DNA of 64,000 bases from Psychroflexus lacisalsi (GTDB lineage: Bacteria; Bacteroidota; Bacteroidia; Flavobacteriales; Flavobacteriaceae), in assembly GCF_020164495.1 (NCBI RefSeq), contig NZ_JAIQYZ010000002.1, positions 434,001 through 498,000 of the forward strand, read 5' to 3'. The position numbers and the translations under genes were made by a program. Positions 34,588 to 43,580 of the stretch are shown piece by piece (within the stretch, counting starts at the first letter, position 1; each line of letters begins with the position of its first letter). The notes under the pieces are model-generated. The model was not told the origin of the DNA. It saw only the letters and a list, made by a program, of their open reading frames with translations, and ran no database searches.

Positions 34588-35346
34588 TTATTTTAATTCA
34601 GATCCATTTTGTTTCATAAAAAACTCACCCACCAATACGCCATTGAATCCTTGCTGAATCAATTTCTGAATGGTTTCCCGGTCCTGAATGCCGCTTTCAG
34701 AAATCTTCAGCACATCTGCTGGCAAATGTGGTAACATGTCTAAACCTTGTTGGAGATCCACTTCGAAAGTCCTTAAATTACGGTTGTTGACGCCAATCAA
34801 ATCAATGTATTTCGTATCTAACTTCTTGATTTCTTCAGCTTCGTGAATTTCAAATAATATTTCTAATCCTAGATCGTGAGCCAAAACCGCCAATTCTTCC
34901 AGCTTTTCAGCAGAAAGCGCGTTGGCAATCAACAAAATCGCATCCGCTCCGTAAGCTTTAGCCTCTAATACTTGGTACGCATCCACCATAAAGTCTTTAC
35001 GTAAAATCGGCAGATTACAAACTGATTTTGCCAGTTGTAAATCTTCCAAACTCCCCCCAAAGTAACGCTGATTGGTCAACACCGACATCCCTGCAGCGCC
35101 CATTTTCTCATAACTTTGTGCAATATTCATCACATCCGCCTTCAGGTTAATCGCTTCCTTACTAGGCGATCGGCGCTTGAATTCGGCGATTATTCCTTCT
35201 TCGGAAGTTGCCACGGCTTGCTTTAAGCTTCGCGTTGGACTTGAAAACTCAGGGAAAGAGGTTAAGACCTCGACGGGCATCCGTTTCTTCTTAAGGTTGA
35301 CGACCAGTTGCTGATAACCGATAATTTCTTCTAGAATCTGTTTCAT
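34588..35346 (-). CDS. trpC: Indole-3-glycerol-phosphate synthase
   Basis: The protein has 252 residues. EFKRRSPSK (Lys-containing active-site strand), LRKDFMVD and ESGIQ are the family motifs. It closes the indole ring with decarboxylation of CdRP. TrpC and TrpF are separate proteins here, unlike the enterobacterial fusion. The ATG overlaps the trpD stop by 4 bp. Confidence 0.96.
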   Translation of the reverse strand: MKQILEEIIGYQQLVVNLKKKRMPVEVLTSFPEFSSPTRSLKQAVATSEEGIIAEFKRRSPSKEAINLKADVMNIAQSYEKMGAAGMSVLTNQRYFGGSLEDLQLAKSVCNLPILRKDFMVDAYQVLEAKAYGADAILLIANALSAEKLEELAVLAHDLGLEILFEIHEAEEIKKLDTKYIDLIGVNNRNLRTFEVDLQQGLDMLPHLPADVLKISESGIQDRETIQKLIQQGFNGVLVGEFFMKQNGSELK

Positions 35347-36338
35347 GACTGACTTATCGTTTTAAGTTGGTTCAAAACTTCAAGTGCTTTTCCTCCTTTC
35401 AAAAGATCTTTAGCTTCTGCAAAAGCATCGGCTACGGTGATGTTTCTGGCTGTTGAAATTGCCGCTGCTGCATTGGCACAGACCACGTTGTTTTGAGCTG
35501 CGGTTCCTTTTCCATTTAAAATCTGATAAAAAATATAGGCAGCACCTTCCACCGTGTCCCCTCCATAAATTTCCTCTTTAGAAACTGGTAAAACGCCAAA
35601 ATCTTCAGCAGACAAATAAATCTCCTGTGTATTGGTGACGCACTTGGTTTTAGCCGTCAGAGAGATTTCATCATACTGATTCAAATCGTGCAAAATGCAG
35701 TAAGTTTTATCGGTTTTCTGATACAAATAATGGTATTTCCTCAGCAATTCCAAGTCATACACGCCGACCAGTTGCAAATCTGGCTTAGCAGGATTCACCA
35801 TTGGACCCAGCATATTGAAAAACGTTTTTAAAGCAAGGGATTTCCGAATTGGCGCCACATTTTTCATCGCCGGATGAAACAAAGGCGCGTGAAGAATAGC
35901 GATATTGGCTTTTTCCATGCTTTTGTCTAAAAAACCCTGCTCATTGGAAAATTTAATCCCCATGGCTTCCAGAACGTTAGAACTTCCACTGACTGAAGAC
36001 ACGCCGTAGTTTCCGTGCTTAGCGACTTTAATGCCTGAAGCAGCAACCACAAACGAAGCTGCCGTAGACACATTGAAGGTGTTTTGCCCATCGCCGCCTG
36101 TTCCACACAAATCCATGACCGTTTCGCCTTGAAAATCGACAGGAATACAGAGTTCCAAAAGTGCATCCCGAAAGCCTTCCAACTCTTCCACGCTGATGCT
36201 GCGCATCATAAATACCGTAAGAAAGGAGGCGATTTGAATCTCGCTGAACTCGCCGTTAGAGATTTGCAACAGCACGCCTTTGGCGTCTTCTTTAGAGAGC
36301 TGTTCCTGCTGTATGAGTCGGTTGAGTATATGTTTCAT
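35343..36338 (-). CDS. trpD: Anthranilate phosphoribosyltransferase
   Basis: The protein has 331 residues. The GTGGDGQNTFNVST diphosphate-binding loop (about 81-94), KHGNYGVSS and the glycine-rich NMLGPMVNPA region are all conserved. It transfers the phosphoribosyl group of PRPP to anthranilate. It is not fused to the glutaminase TrpG, which is encoded 20 bp upstream. Confidence 0.96.
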   Translation of the reverse strand: MKHILNRLIQQEQLSKEDAKGVLLQISNGEFSEIQIASFLTVFMMRSISVEELEGFRDALLELCIPVDFQGETVMDLCGTGGDGQNTFNVSTAASFVVAASGIKVAKHGNYGVSSVSGSSNVLEAMGIKFSNEQGFLDKSMEKANIAILHAPLFHPAMKNVAPIRKSLALKTFFNMLGPMVNPAKPDLQLVGVYDLELLRKYHYLYQKTDKTYCILHDLNQYDEISLTAKTKCVTNTQEIYLSAEDFGVLPVSKEEIYGGDTVEGAAYIFYQILNGKGTAAQNNVVCANAAAAISTARNITVADAFAEAKDLLKGGKALEVLNQLKTISQS

Positions 36339-36358
36339 AAGTCTTTTGTTTGAGCAAA

Positions 36359-36925
36359 TTAGCTTTCAATCCAGTTTTTAATCATTTGTTTGCCTTCCGG
36401 CGTTAACACCGATTCCGGATGAAATTGAACCGCTCTTACATCGTATTCTTTATGTCTTAAAGACATGATTTGCCCCTGCTCATCGACTGAGGTAGCCAAA
36501 AGACAATCTGGTAAGTGTTGATTCACCACCCACGAATGGTACCGACCGACCATCATAGTTTTTGGAAGTCCTTTGTATAAGACCTCATCGTCGACCAAAG
36601 TTTTAATTTCTGTCGCAACCCCGTGGTGAACTTTGTCCAAATTCAGCAACTCTCCACCAAAGACTTCCATGATGGCTTGCTGACCTAAACACACACCCAG
36701 CATTGGCTTTTCGTGAGCAAAAGCTTTGATGATCGCTTTTAACTGGCCAGCTTCTTCAGGGATTCCAGGACCTGGAGACAGTAAGATTTTATCGTAATGT
36801 TTTACATCTTCTACGTTCACCTCATCGTTACGTTTCACAGTAACTTCGGCGTCAAATTCTTCGAGGTAATGCACCAGATTGTAGACAAAGGAATCGTAAT
36901 TATCTATGACTAATATTTTTTTCAT
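36359..36925 (-). CDS. trpG: Anthranilate synthase component II (glutamine amidotransferase)
   Basis: The 188-residue class I glutaminase has the catalytic triad Cys79 (GVCLGQQA), His169 and Glu171 (VQFHPES), and the oxyanion strand SPGPGIPEEAG. It supplies ammonia to TrpE. It lies 8 bp after trpE. The same subunit type can also serve p-aminobenzoate synthase, but the operon position makes the Trp role clear. Confidence 0.95.
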   Translation of the reverse strand: MKKILVIDNYDSFVYNLVHYLEEFDAEVTVKRNDEVNVEDVKHYDKILLSPGPGIPEEAGQLKAIIKAFAHEKPMLGVCLGQQAIMEVFGGELLNLDKVHHGVATEIKTLVDDEVLYKGLPKTMMVGRYHSWVVNQHLPDCLLATSVDEQGQIMSLRHKEYDVRAVQFHPESVLTPEGKQMIKNWIES

Positions 36926-36933
36926 GGCTTTTT

Positions 36934-38316
36934 TTATTGATCCAAAGCTTTACGTAAAGCTCCGAGTTTATTGATGACTTCTTGTAATTCGTTTTCTTCA
37001 GTGCTATCGCTTACCACACCAGCACCGGCTTGGTAATGCAATTTTAAATCCTTACTCACAAAACTTCTGATGATAATCGCCTGATTCATATTGCCTTTAA
37101 AATCGATCACGCCAATGGCACCACCGTAAGCCTCCCGACTTATGTTTTCATACTTTTCAATGAGCGACATGGCATTGTGTTTTGGTGCACCACTCAAAGT
37201 CCCTGCAGGAAAGGTATCGCCTAGCAGTTTCAAACTGTTTTCTTGTTTCACTTCAGCGGTCACTTTACTGACCAAATGAATCACATGCGAGAAATATTGC
37301 ACCTCTTTATAGGTTTCGACCTTTACCTTTTTACCATTTCGGCTCAGGTCATTTCTGGCTAAATCCACCAGCATCACGTGTTCAGAATTCTCCTTTTCAT
37401 CTTCAGACAACTTCAAGGCCATAGCGGCATCCTCCTGATCGTTTCCTGTCCGTTTAAACGTTCCTGCAATGGGGTGAATTTCCGCTTTGCCGTCCTGAAC
37501 CACTAAATGCGCTTCAGGAGAACTCCCAAAGATTTTATAGTTTCCAAAGTCGAAATAAAACAAATAAGGACTGGGGTTGATGCTTCTCAATTTTCTGTAC
37601 ACATTGAATTCATCTCCCTTGAAACCTTGAGAAAAACGTCTGGACATCACCATCTGGAAGACATCGCCACGCTGGCAATGCGCTTTCGCCTTGGTGACGT
37701 ATTCCATAAATTCTTCATCAGTAATAGGAGACGTTTCTCCACCATCCAATTCAAAATCATATTCAGTATAATTCTGATTTTTCATCAAAGATTTTAATTC
37801 TGAAATGCGATTGGTACCGTCGAAACTATGATCAAAAATATAAGCTTCGTCATTAAAATGATTAATGACAATTACATTCTGAAACACATTGTAAAGCATG
37901 TCTGGCAAACCCAATTGAGATCGACTTTTATCGATGGTTAATTTTTCAAAATAGCGAACGGCGTCGTAAGTCGAGAATCCAAAAAGTCCTTGAGTTAGAA
38001 ATTTAAAACCTAAATCTTCGACTTCATACTCTGCTAAATACTTCTGAAGTTCGCTGGTCACATTCACCTCAGCATCGATATCGATTTGCTTATAGGTGCC
38101 GTCGGGATATTTGAGTTCGATTTGTTCGTTTTCCACTTTGAAGTGAGCAATGGGGTTGCAACAGATGTAGCTAAAGCTATTGTCGTTGGTATGGTAGTCA
38201 CTGCTTTCCAACAGCAACGAATGTGGATATTTATCCCTGATTTTGAGATAGGCACTCACCGGCGTAAAGGTGTCCGCAAGCAGCTTTTGATAAGTGGTTT
38301 TTAAAGAATAACTCAT
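36934..38316 (-). CDS. trpE: Anthranilate synthase component I
   Basis: The 460-residue chorismate-utilising enzyme has the N-terminal LLLES segment (34-38), which forms the Trp feedback-inhibition site. In the C-terminal domain it has the chorismate-binding motifs PSPYLFYFDFG, GTFKRTG, DLARNDLSR and FPAGTLSGAPK. It is the first structural gene of trpEGDCFBA and is preceded by a leader peptide and attenuator, so expression responds to charged tRNA-Trp as well as to allosteric inhibition. Confidence 0.97.
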   Translation of the reverse strand: MSYSLKTTYQKLLADTFTPVSAYLKIRDKYPHSLLLESSDYHTNDNSFSYICCNPIAHFKVENEQIELKYPDGTYKQIDIDAEVNVTSELQKYLAEYEVEDLGFKFLTQGLFGFSTYDAVRYFEKLTIDKSRSQLGLPDMLYNVFQNVIVINHFNDEAYIFDHSFDGTNRISELKSLMKNQNYTEYDFELDGGETSPITDEEFMEYVTKAKAHCQRGDVFQMVMSRRFSQGFKGDEFNVYRKLRSINPSPYLFYFDFGNYKIFGSSPEAHLVVQDGKAEIHPIAGTFKRTGNDQEDAAMALKLSEDEKENSEHVMLVDLARNDLSRNGKKVKVETYKEVQYFSHVIHLVSKVTAEVKQENSLKLLGDTFPAGTLSGAPKHNAMSLIEKYENISREAYGGAIGVIDFKGNMNQAIIIRSFVSKDLKLHYQAGAGVVSDSTEENELQEVINKLGALRKALDQ

Positions 38317-38344
38317 GGTCTTGGTTCAGGTTTTAAAAATTAAA

Positions 38345-38372
38345 AAAGGCCTGTCGTGATAGACAAGCCTTT
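38345..38372 (-). terminator. trp attenuator terminator with overlapping antiterminator
   Basis: On the minus strand an 11-bp stem (AAAGGCTTGTC with GACAGGCCTTT, one G-U) encloses a six-base loop and is followed by a T-run. The loop plus first arm bases (38353-38360) are an exact 8-base complement of 38400-38407, at the leader stop codon. That pairing would disrupt the terminator. Stalling at the Trp codons leaves the leader segment free (read-through), while reaching the stop covers it (termination). Confidence 0.88.
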
Positions 38373-38400
38373 ATGAAATATATGCATAGCAGGATCTAGA

Positions 38401-38457
38401 TCACGACGTTTGACGTAATAAAGACCACCACCAAGAATTGTTTTGATTATTTAACAT
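38401..38457 (-). CDS. trpL: trp leader peptide (18 residues, three consecutive Trp)
   Basis: The ATG at 38457 opens MLNNQNNSWWWSLLRQTS and a TGA stop. Three adjacent TGG codons are far above chance and sit about 60 nt before a terminator hairpin, the defining layout of ribosome-mediated attenuation. The stop codon overlaps the antiterminator strand. A TATGTTTG promoter word ends only 4 bp before the ATG. The message could therefore be leaderless or nearly so, and no ribosome-binding site is visible. Confidence 0.88.
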   Translation of the reverse strand: MLNNQNNSWWWSLLRQTS

Positions 38458-38461
38458 GTCA

Positions 38462-38469
38462 CAAACATA
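38462..38469 (-). promoter_or_regulatory. Promoter -7 element of the trp operon
   Basis: TATGTTTG is an exact TAnnTTTG match just 4 bp upstream of the leader ATG. If it is used, transcription would begin at or very near the start codon. The -33 region is AT-rich without a clear TTTG. Confidence 0.5.
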
Positions 38470-39481
38470 GGAATAATAATCATTTATTTATAAATCTACA
38501 GATGTTAAAATTTTGTTTTGGAAAATGATGTTAGGACGCTGCTCGTATTAAGATTACAGAGCTACGCCCCTATCTAGAATTTTTACAAACAAGTTTTAAA
38601 AAAAGCTTTGATATACACATAAAATATGTAACCATAGAAAAAATGGAGGAGCGTTAGCACTGACATCTTCGTAATACATCCGCGACTGCTTGAAAAAAGG
38701 GGCGTTAGCCCTGACATCTTTATAACGTCTGAAATAACAAAAAGAGATAATCAGACCAAGCATACAGAAAAGTTAGGCGATCACATCTCAAAAATAATAT
38801 CATCTCTCAGGACTAAAATGCCAGGGGGCTGCGTCTAGTCAAAAGTGATGATGAAGAATCGCTCATTTTTAATTAAGTCTTGTGGGAGATATTCTTTTGT
38901 TTTAAGTCTGAGTCATTTCATTTTTCAAGTTCGAGCACTTCGGCTATCGCTCAGGATATATTCAATCGAAAACCACTTTTGTTTCAAGTTCGAGCACTTC
39001 GGCTATCGCTCAGGATATATTCAATCGAAAATCACTTTTGTTTTGAGTTCGAAGCCTTCGACTATCGCTCAGAATAAACCCAATCGAGAACCACTTTAGT
39101 TTCAAGTTCGAGCGGAGTCGAGAACCATTTAAATAACTGAAGTCGAGAATTTTACTTTATTCCAAGTTTGAGCCCTTCGGCTATCGCTCAGCATCAACTT
39201 TATTGGGAAACAAAATAGCTTAAAATAGCTCGATACTAAAACAATTATAAAATTCTTTGATTACTTAGTTTAAGTTCGATTTCTTTTCCTGTTTCAAGTA
39301 CGTGTCTTTTTGCTATCAATCTGGATAAATTCCGTCAGAAATCACTTATGTTTTGAGTTCGAAGCCTTCGGCCATCGCTCAGGATATATTCAATCGAAAA
39401 CCACTTTTGTTTCAAGTTCGAGCGGAGTCGAGAACCATTTACTCCATTTGTTTAAATTTAGAATGTGAATCATTTCTACAT
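38470..39481. repeat. Non-coding region with a ~59-bp tandem repeat
   Basis: 38470-38860 is AT-rich and holds a loosely repeated word (GCGTTAGCNCTGACATCTT at about 38651 and 38702). From 38926 a unit of about 59 bp starting CAAGTTCGAGCACTTCGG is repeated at 38985 and then more loosely near 39044 and 39103, with a further copy near 39353-39430. The unit contains TTCGAGC and AATCGA words that may be relatives of the hairpin family. I see no gene. Confidence 0.6.
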
Positions 39482-39703
39482 TCAGCTAAATCTTTTGATT
39501 TTTCACTCAAACTCAAAGGCTTGTTTTACATCATTAAAAGCTTCATAAAAAACCAACTCCAAAGGTTTTCGGCTATAGGTGTAAGCATCTTTGTGTTCTT
39601 CACCAAAACAATGCTCTTGCCATCTTCTAGATATATTATTAGTCATTCCTGTGTAATAAGTATGATCAGCGCATTTGATAATATAGACAAAGAAGGTTTT
39701 CAT
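39482..39703 (-). pseudogene. GIY-YIG endonuclease-like gene, truncated
   Basis: 66 residues start MKTFFVYIIKCADHTYYTG and include TNNISRRWQEH and YSRKPLELVFYE, the small stand-alone GIY-YIG (UPF0213-like) proteins common in Flavobacteria. The family normally continues with a Lys-rich helical segment of 15-25 residues. Here a TGA follows QAFEFE, the next codons still read KIKRFS in the same frame, and then further stops occur. It therefore looks like a gene that has lost its C-terminus to nonsense mutation and repeat invasion. Confidence 0.65.
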
Positions 39704-39712
39704 AATTTTTGA

Positions 39713-40012
39713 TATAGAATTTTTTTGTTCTCGACTCTACTTCGTCTTTGCTCAACACAGGCAGCTCAAACCTAAACAGATTGACAGTGTTTAAATTTAA
39801 ATAAATCGAGTACTTCAACCTCGCTCAAGATCAACTCCGTCGAAAACCTTCCAGCCACCAATCACTCCCTGCCTTTGAAGGAACGCAGGCAGGCTCACTG
39901 TCGGGTACTGTCGGGTACTGAGAACCGTCAACCGTAAACTGAGAACTAAAGACTGACATTCTTCAAAACGGCCTAAAATATTATCTTTGATCCTCAACAA
40001 AAAAACTACCAC
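39713..40012. repeat. Repeat-bearing region upstream of fabD
   Basis: It includes TCGAGTACTTCAACCTCGCTCAAGA-type words and a CTGCCTTTGAAGGAACGCAGGCAGG palindrome (39868-39893). It also holds two overlapping copies of TGTCGGGTACTG (39899-39920), the outer end of the IS at 26206-27543. The fabD promoter word is at 39982-39989. Confidence 0.55.
39982..39989 (+). promoter_or_regulatory. Promoter -7 element of fabD
   Basis: TATCTTTG matches TAnnTTTG, 23 bp before the fabD ATG. The -33 box is not evident. Confidence 0.5.
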
Positions 40013-40897
40013 ATGAAAGCTTATATATTTCCGGGTCAGGGTGCCCAGTTTACAGGAATGGGTCAAGACCTTTACAACAGCTCTGAAGAAGCCAGAAACC
40101 TATTCCATAAAGCCAACGACATTCTAGGATTTGATATTTCCAAAATCATGTTTGAAGGTTCTGCTGAGGATCTCAAAGAGACTAAAGTCACTCAACCTGC
40201 TATCTTTTTACACTCCGTGATTTTAAGTAAAGTGTTGGGAGAGTCTTTTCAACCAGATATGGTGGCAGGTCATTCACTTGGTGAGTTTTCGGCCTTGGTG
40301 GCTAATGGGACTTTAGAATTTGAAGATGCACTGAAATTGGTACATAAAAGAGCTTTGGCCATGCAAAAGGCTTGTGAAATCAACCCCTCAACGATGGCTG
40401 CGGTCTTAGGGCTTGCCGATGAAGTTGTGGAAGAAGTTTGTAAATCTATAGATGGTATTGTTGTTCCTGCCAATTACAATTGTCCTGGACAACTGGTGAT
40501 TTCCGGAACGCGTGAAGCGGTAGAAAAAGCCTGTGAAGCCATGAAGGAAAAAGGGGCAAAACGGGCATTACTACTTCCCGTTGGCGGGGCTTTTCACTCT
40601 CCATTGATGGAACCAGCAAAAGAAGAACTGGCAAAAGCTATTGAATCTACAAAATTCAGTACTCCAAAATGTCCAGTCTATCAAAACGTTACCACAACCG
40701 CAGTTTCTGATCCTCAGGAGATCAAAAACAATTTGATAAAACAATTAACCGCTCCAGTAAAATGGACGCAAACCATGATACAGATGCTGGCTGATGGGGC
40801 TACAGATTTTACAGAAGTAGGTCCTGGAAAAGTTCTTCAGGGCTTATTGAGAAAAGTAGATAGACACGTAAAAGCAGAAAGCATTTCTGGATTATAG
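40013..40897 (+). CDS. fabD: Malonyl-CoA:ACP transacylase
   Basis: The protein has 294 residues. IFPGQGAQFTGMG at the start, the nucleophile Ser88 in GHSLGEF and the catalytic His195 in AFHSPLM are all conserved. It loads malonyl groups from CoA to acyl carrier protein for fatty-acid elongation in the cytoplasm. It is monocistronic here, with its own promoter word, which is unusual compared with the fab operons of Proteobacteria. Confidence 0.96.
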   Translation: MKAYIFPGQGAQFTGMGQDLYNSSEEARNLFHKANDILGFDISKIMFEGSAEDLKETKVTQPAIFLHSVILSKVLGESFQPDMVAGHSLGEFSALVANGTLEFEDALKLVHKRALAMQKACEINPSTMAAVLGLADEVVEEVCKSIDGIVVPANYNCPGQLVISGTREAVEKACEAMKEKGAKRALLLPVGGAFHSPLMEPAKEELAKAIESTKFSTPKCPVYQNVTTTAVSDPQEIKNNLIKQLTAPVKWTQTMIQMLADGATDFTEVGPGKVLQGLLRKVDRHVKAESISGL

Positions 40898-41570
40898 CTC
40901 AAGTCGTGAGTCGTGAGTCGTGAGTCGTGAGTCGTGAGTCGTGAACTTGTCAAAATTTGCATTCAAACTAAAATTATTTGTCGTCAATAAATTTTTAATC
41001 CAAACAAAAAATGATCTCAGAGCTCCTCGGTAGATACTTAGGGGATACTAGGGAGATACTAGGGGTGTAGTAGGGAGTAAAAACTTTTTTAACTTGGTTA
41101 TAAAATGCAGTAAAGGATTGACTTAAAAAAGTAGCTATATCAAAACCAATATCATTGTCATTCTGTCCCGACGATTTGGGATATTTCAGAATCTACATTA
41201 ATTGATTATTAGTTTATAATTAGACCTTGAAAACAAGTTCAAGGTGACAATTTTGATATTTTGAGACAGATTCTTTGTTTGGTGTCACTACAAGAAATAA
41301 CTGTAACCCGACTTCAGGTGAACGAAAACTATTATAAATAAGAGTAGACTAAATCAACTTCCCCAAACGATCCCAACTTGAAATCTAACTTATAAGCTTA
41401 AAGCTTATTTTCTATACATTCTTAGACTTACGTAAGCAAAATCAGAAATAGAGAGCAAACAAGGTTCGACAGACAGGAGACACAAATTTTAATTAAAAAA
41501 TGATTTGATGAAATAAAAAAGCCGTTAAGAACTCTTGGTTTCTAACGGCTTCTGTACTGTTTTAAAGAAT
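40898..41570. repeat. Intergenic region with a 6 x 7-bp tandem repeat and a terminator
   Basis: Six perfect copies of GTCGTGA occupy 40903-40944, directly after fabD. A GGGATACTAGGGAGATACTAGGG-like stutter lies at about 41040-41075. A GTCATTCTGTCCCGAC...-type word appears at 41158, and TTGAAAACAAGTTCAA is palindromic at about 41226-41241. The terminator for the peptidase gene is at 41520-41550. No gene is seen. Confidence 0.6.
41520..41550 (-). terminator. Terminator of the M1 peptidase gene
   Basis: An 8-bp stem AGCCGTTA/TAACGGCT with a 15-base spacer is followed on the minus strand by a T-run (six or more). It lies 20 bp after the stop. Confidence 0.8.
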
Positions 41571-43511
41571 TTAATCTTTATAAATTTCTATTGGCCATTT
41601 ATCATTGGAATAATTGATGTCCATCAAAATTTTGTTAGGGTCGATATCTATAGACTTAATGTCTTTTTCAGTTTCAAATTTATGGGTCCAGGTGTTACCT
41701 CTCTGCCAGATTTCTACAGGCAGGCTTTTCATAGCGGTTGAACCATCTTCAAAAGTGATTTGCATGTGAACCGGCATTGGAATTCCCCCTTTGTTGGAAA
41801 CCGTTAAGTAATAAGCTCCATCTCGCTTTCTTAACGAATCGACAGCTAAATCGATATTTTCTGTGCCATAGAACCATGGCTCAAAAAACCAGGATAGGTT
41901 TTCGCCTGCTGCGCTTTCCATATGGTTGAAAAAATCTTTGGGCTGAGGATGTTTGAACGCCCAGGTTTCGATATACGATCTAAAGGCGTAATCGAATCGC
42001 TCTTCACCCAAAATATATTCTCTCAACATGACTAAGCCTAGTGCTGGCTTATAATACGCAATCATTCCAAGGTTTCTTAAATTTGCTACATCTGGATAGG
42101 TTGCAATGCTTTCGCGGGTATCTCCTATGAACCAACCTGTTAAATTCCTAGGCTTGTTCAAACGTGCTGGATATTCACCATCGTTGAAAGCTTGTGTACT
42201 ATAAAAATTGATAAAGGTATTGAAGCCTTCGTCCATCCAGGCGTAACGTCTTTCATTGCTTCCTACAATCATTGGAAACCAGTTGTGGCCAAACTCATGA
42301 TCGGTAACGCCCCAAAGACTTCCGCCTTTGCTTTTCCAGCTACAGAAATTGAGTCCTGGGTATTCCATTCCACCGATATCTGCGGCGACATTAACTGCCG
42401 ATGTGTAAGGGTATTCAAACCACTTTTCTGAATAATGCTCTATAGACGCCTTACTGTATTCTGTTGATCTTGACCAGGCATCTTGCCCGTCGCTTTCGAT
42501 AGGATATACAGAATGGGCTAAGCCTGTTTTTCCACTTGGAAGATTGAATTGTGCTCCATCCCAGATAAAAGCTTTGGAAGCTGCAAAAGCAAAATCTCTG
42601 GAATTTTCAATTTCGTAGTGCCAGGTTTGAGTGCCGCTTTCGTTGGCAAACATGTTGCTATTACCAATTTCTTCTGAAGAAATTAAAGTCACTGTTTCCT
42701 GACTTTCTAAAGCTTTTTTGTAACGGTCATAAACCTCAGATGACAAGACGTCTTTAGGGTTCTGAAGCTCTCCAGAACCGACCACTACAAAATTGTGAGG
42801 AACGGTGATTTCTACATCAAAATTTCCATAATCGTAGTAAAATTCTCCAGCTCCCAAATAAGGCTCAACATTCCAGCCTTCAATATCATCGAACACCGCA
42901 ACTTGCGGAAACCATTGCGCCAGGGCGTAAATTTCGCCGTTTTGGGTGCTTAAACGCCCCATTCTGTCCATTCCATTCACAGGAATTTCAAACTCAAAGT
43001 TCATAGACACCTCGGCTTTTCCGCCTTCAGCTTTTAAAGGCTGATCGAAAAAGACTTGCATGCGCGTATCTGTAATCAAATGTTTGGTTGAAGTAGAACG
43101 CTTTACTTTGGCTTGTAGATTAGAAATCTTAACACCGTCTAATGGATCACCATTATAACGGTTGCCCTCTACAGGAGTGGTGAGAGTTCCTCTTGAATTT
43201 TGAGTAAATCTATTTTGCTCCAAATACATCCAGATATAGTCTAGATCCTCAGGACTATTGTTGACATACTCCATAGTGATCTGCCCCGTTATCTTATGAC
43301 TTTCGGGATCAAGACTCACCTTGATGCTGTAGTCTGCCTCATTTTGAAAATATTCCGGACCAGGTTTCCCAGTTGCAGAGCGGTAAGAATTTCCAGACCT
43401 GTCCATAAATTCGTCAAATTGTGACTGATTGCTTTCCAGTTGCGCTGAAGCTGATGGGAGAGTAAGAATACTCAGTCCCAGAGCCAGAACTAGATAATTT
43501 ATTTTGTTCAT
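41571..43511 (-). CDS. M1-family zinc metallopeptidase (aminopeptidase-like), exported
   Basis: The protein has 646 residues with a cleavable signal peptide (about 1-23, ending ASAQ). The zinc site is HEFGH (His405, Glu406, His409) with the third ligand Glu428 exactly 18 residues later, in WMDEGFNTF. The substrate-recognition motif is GGMEYPG in place of GAMEN. This variant is typical of the Bacteroidota M1 proteins that lack the classical N-terminus anchor. It probably digests peptides in the periplasm or outside the cell. It is monocistronic with a clear terminator. Confidence 0.92.
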   Translation of the reverse strand: MNKINYLVLALGLSILTLPSASAQLESNQSQFDEFMDRSGNSYRSATGKPGPEYFQNEADYSIKVSLDPESHKITGQITMEYVNNSPEDLDYIWMYLEQNRFTQNSRGTLTTPVEGNRYNGDPLDGVKISNLQAKVKRSTSTKHLITDTRMQVFFDQPLKAEGGKAEVSMNFEFEIPVNGMDRMGRLSTQNGEIYALAQWFPQVAVFDDIEGWNVEPYLGAGEFYYDYGNFDVEITVPHNFVVVGSGELQNPKDVLSSEVYDRYKKALESQETVTLISSEEIGNSNMFANESGTQTWHYEIENSRDFAFAASKAFIWDGAQFNLPSGKTGLAHSVYPIESDGQDAWSRSTEYSKASIEHYSEKWFEYPYTSAVNVAADIGGMEYPGLNFCSWKSKGGSLWGVTDHEFGHNWFPMIVGSNERRYAWMDEGFNTFINFYSTQAFNDGEYPARLNKPRNLTGWFIGDTRESIATYPDVANLRNLGMIAYYKPALGLVMLREYILGEERFDYAFRSYIETWAFKHPQPKDFFNHMESAAGENLSWFFEPWFYGTENIDLAVDSLRKRDGAYYLTVSNKGGIPMPVHMQITFEDGSTAMKSLPVEIWQRGNTWTHKFETEKDIKSIDIDPNKILMDINYSNDKWPIEIYKD

Positions 43512-43580
43512 AAGTTTAAAATTTAAATTTTTGCTCTAAAATATGAAAATCAAGGATAAAATTCAGAAAAAAGAAAGTAA

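Noticed and set aside
35927-36353. Open frames on both strands within trpD
   Set aside because: Shadows of the conserved trpD coding frame.
38926-39460. CRISPR-like repeats with ~59-bp period
   Set aside because: Whole units repeat, including the part that would be spacer, so it is a tandem repeat.
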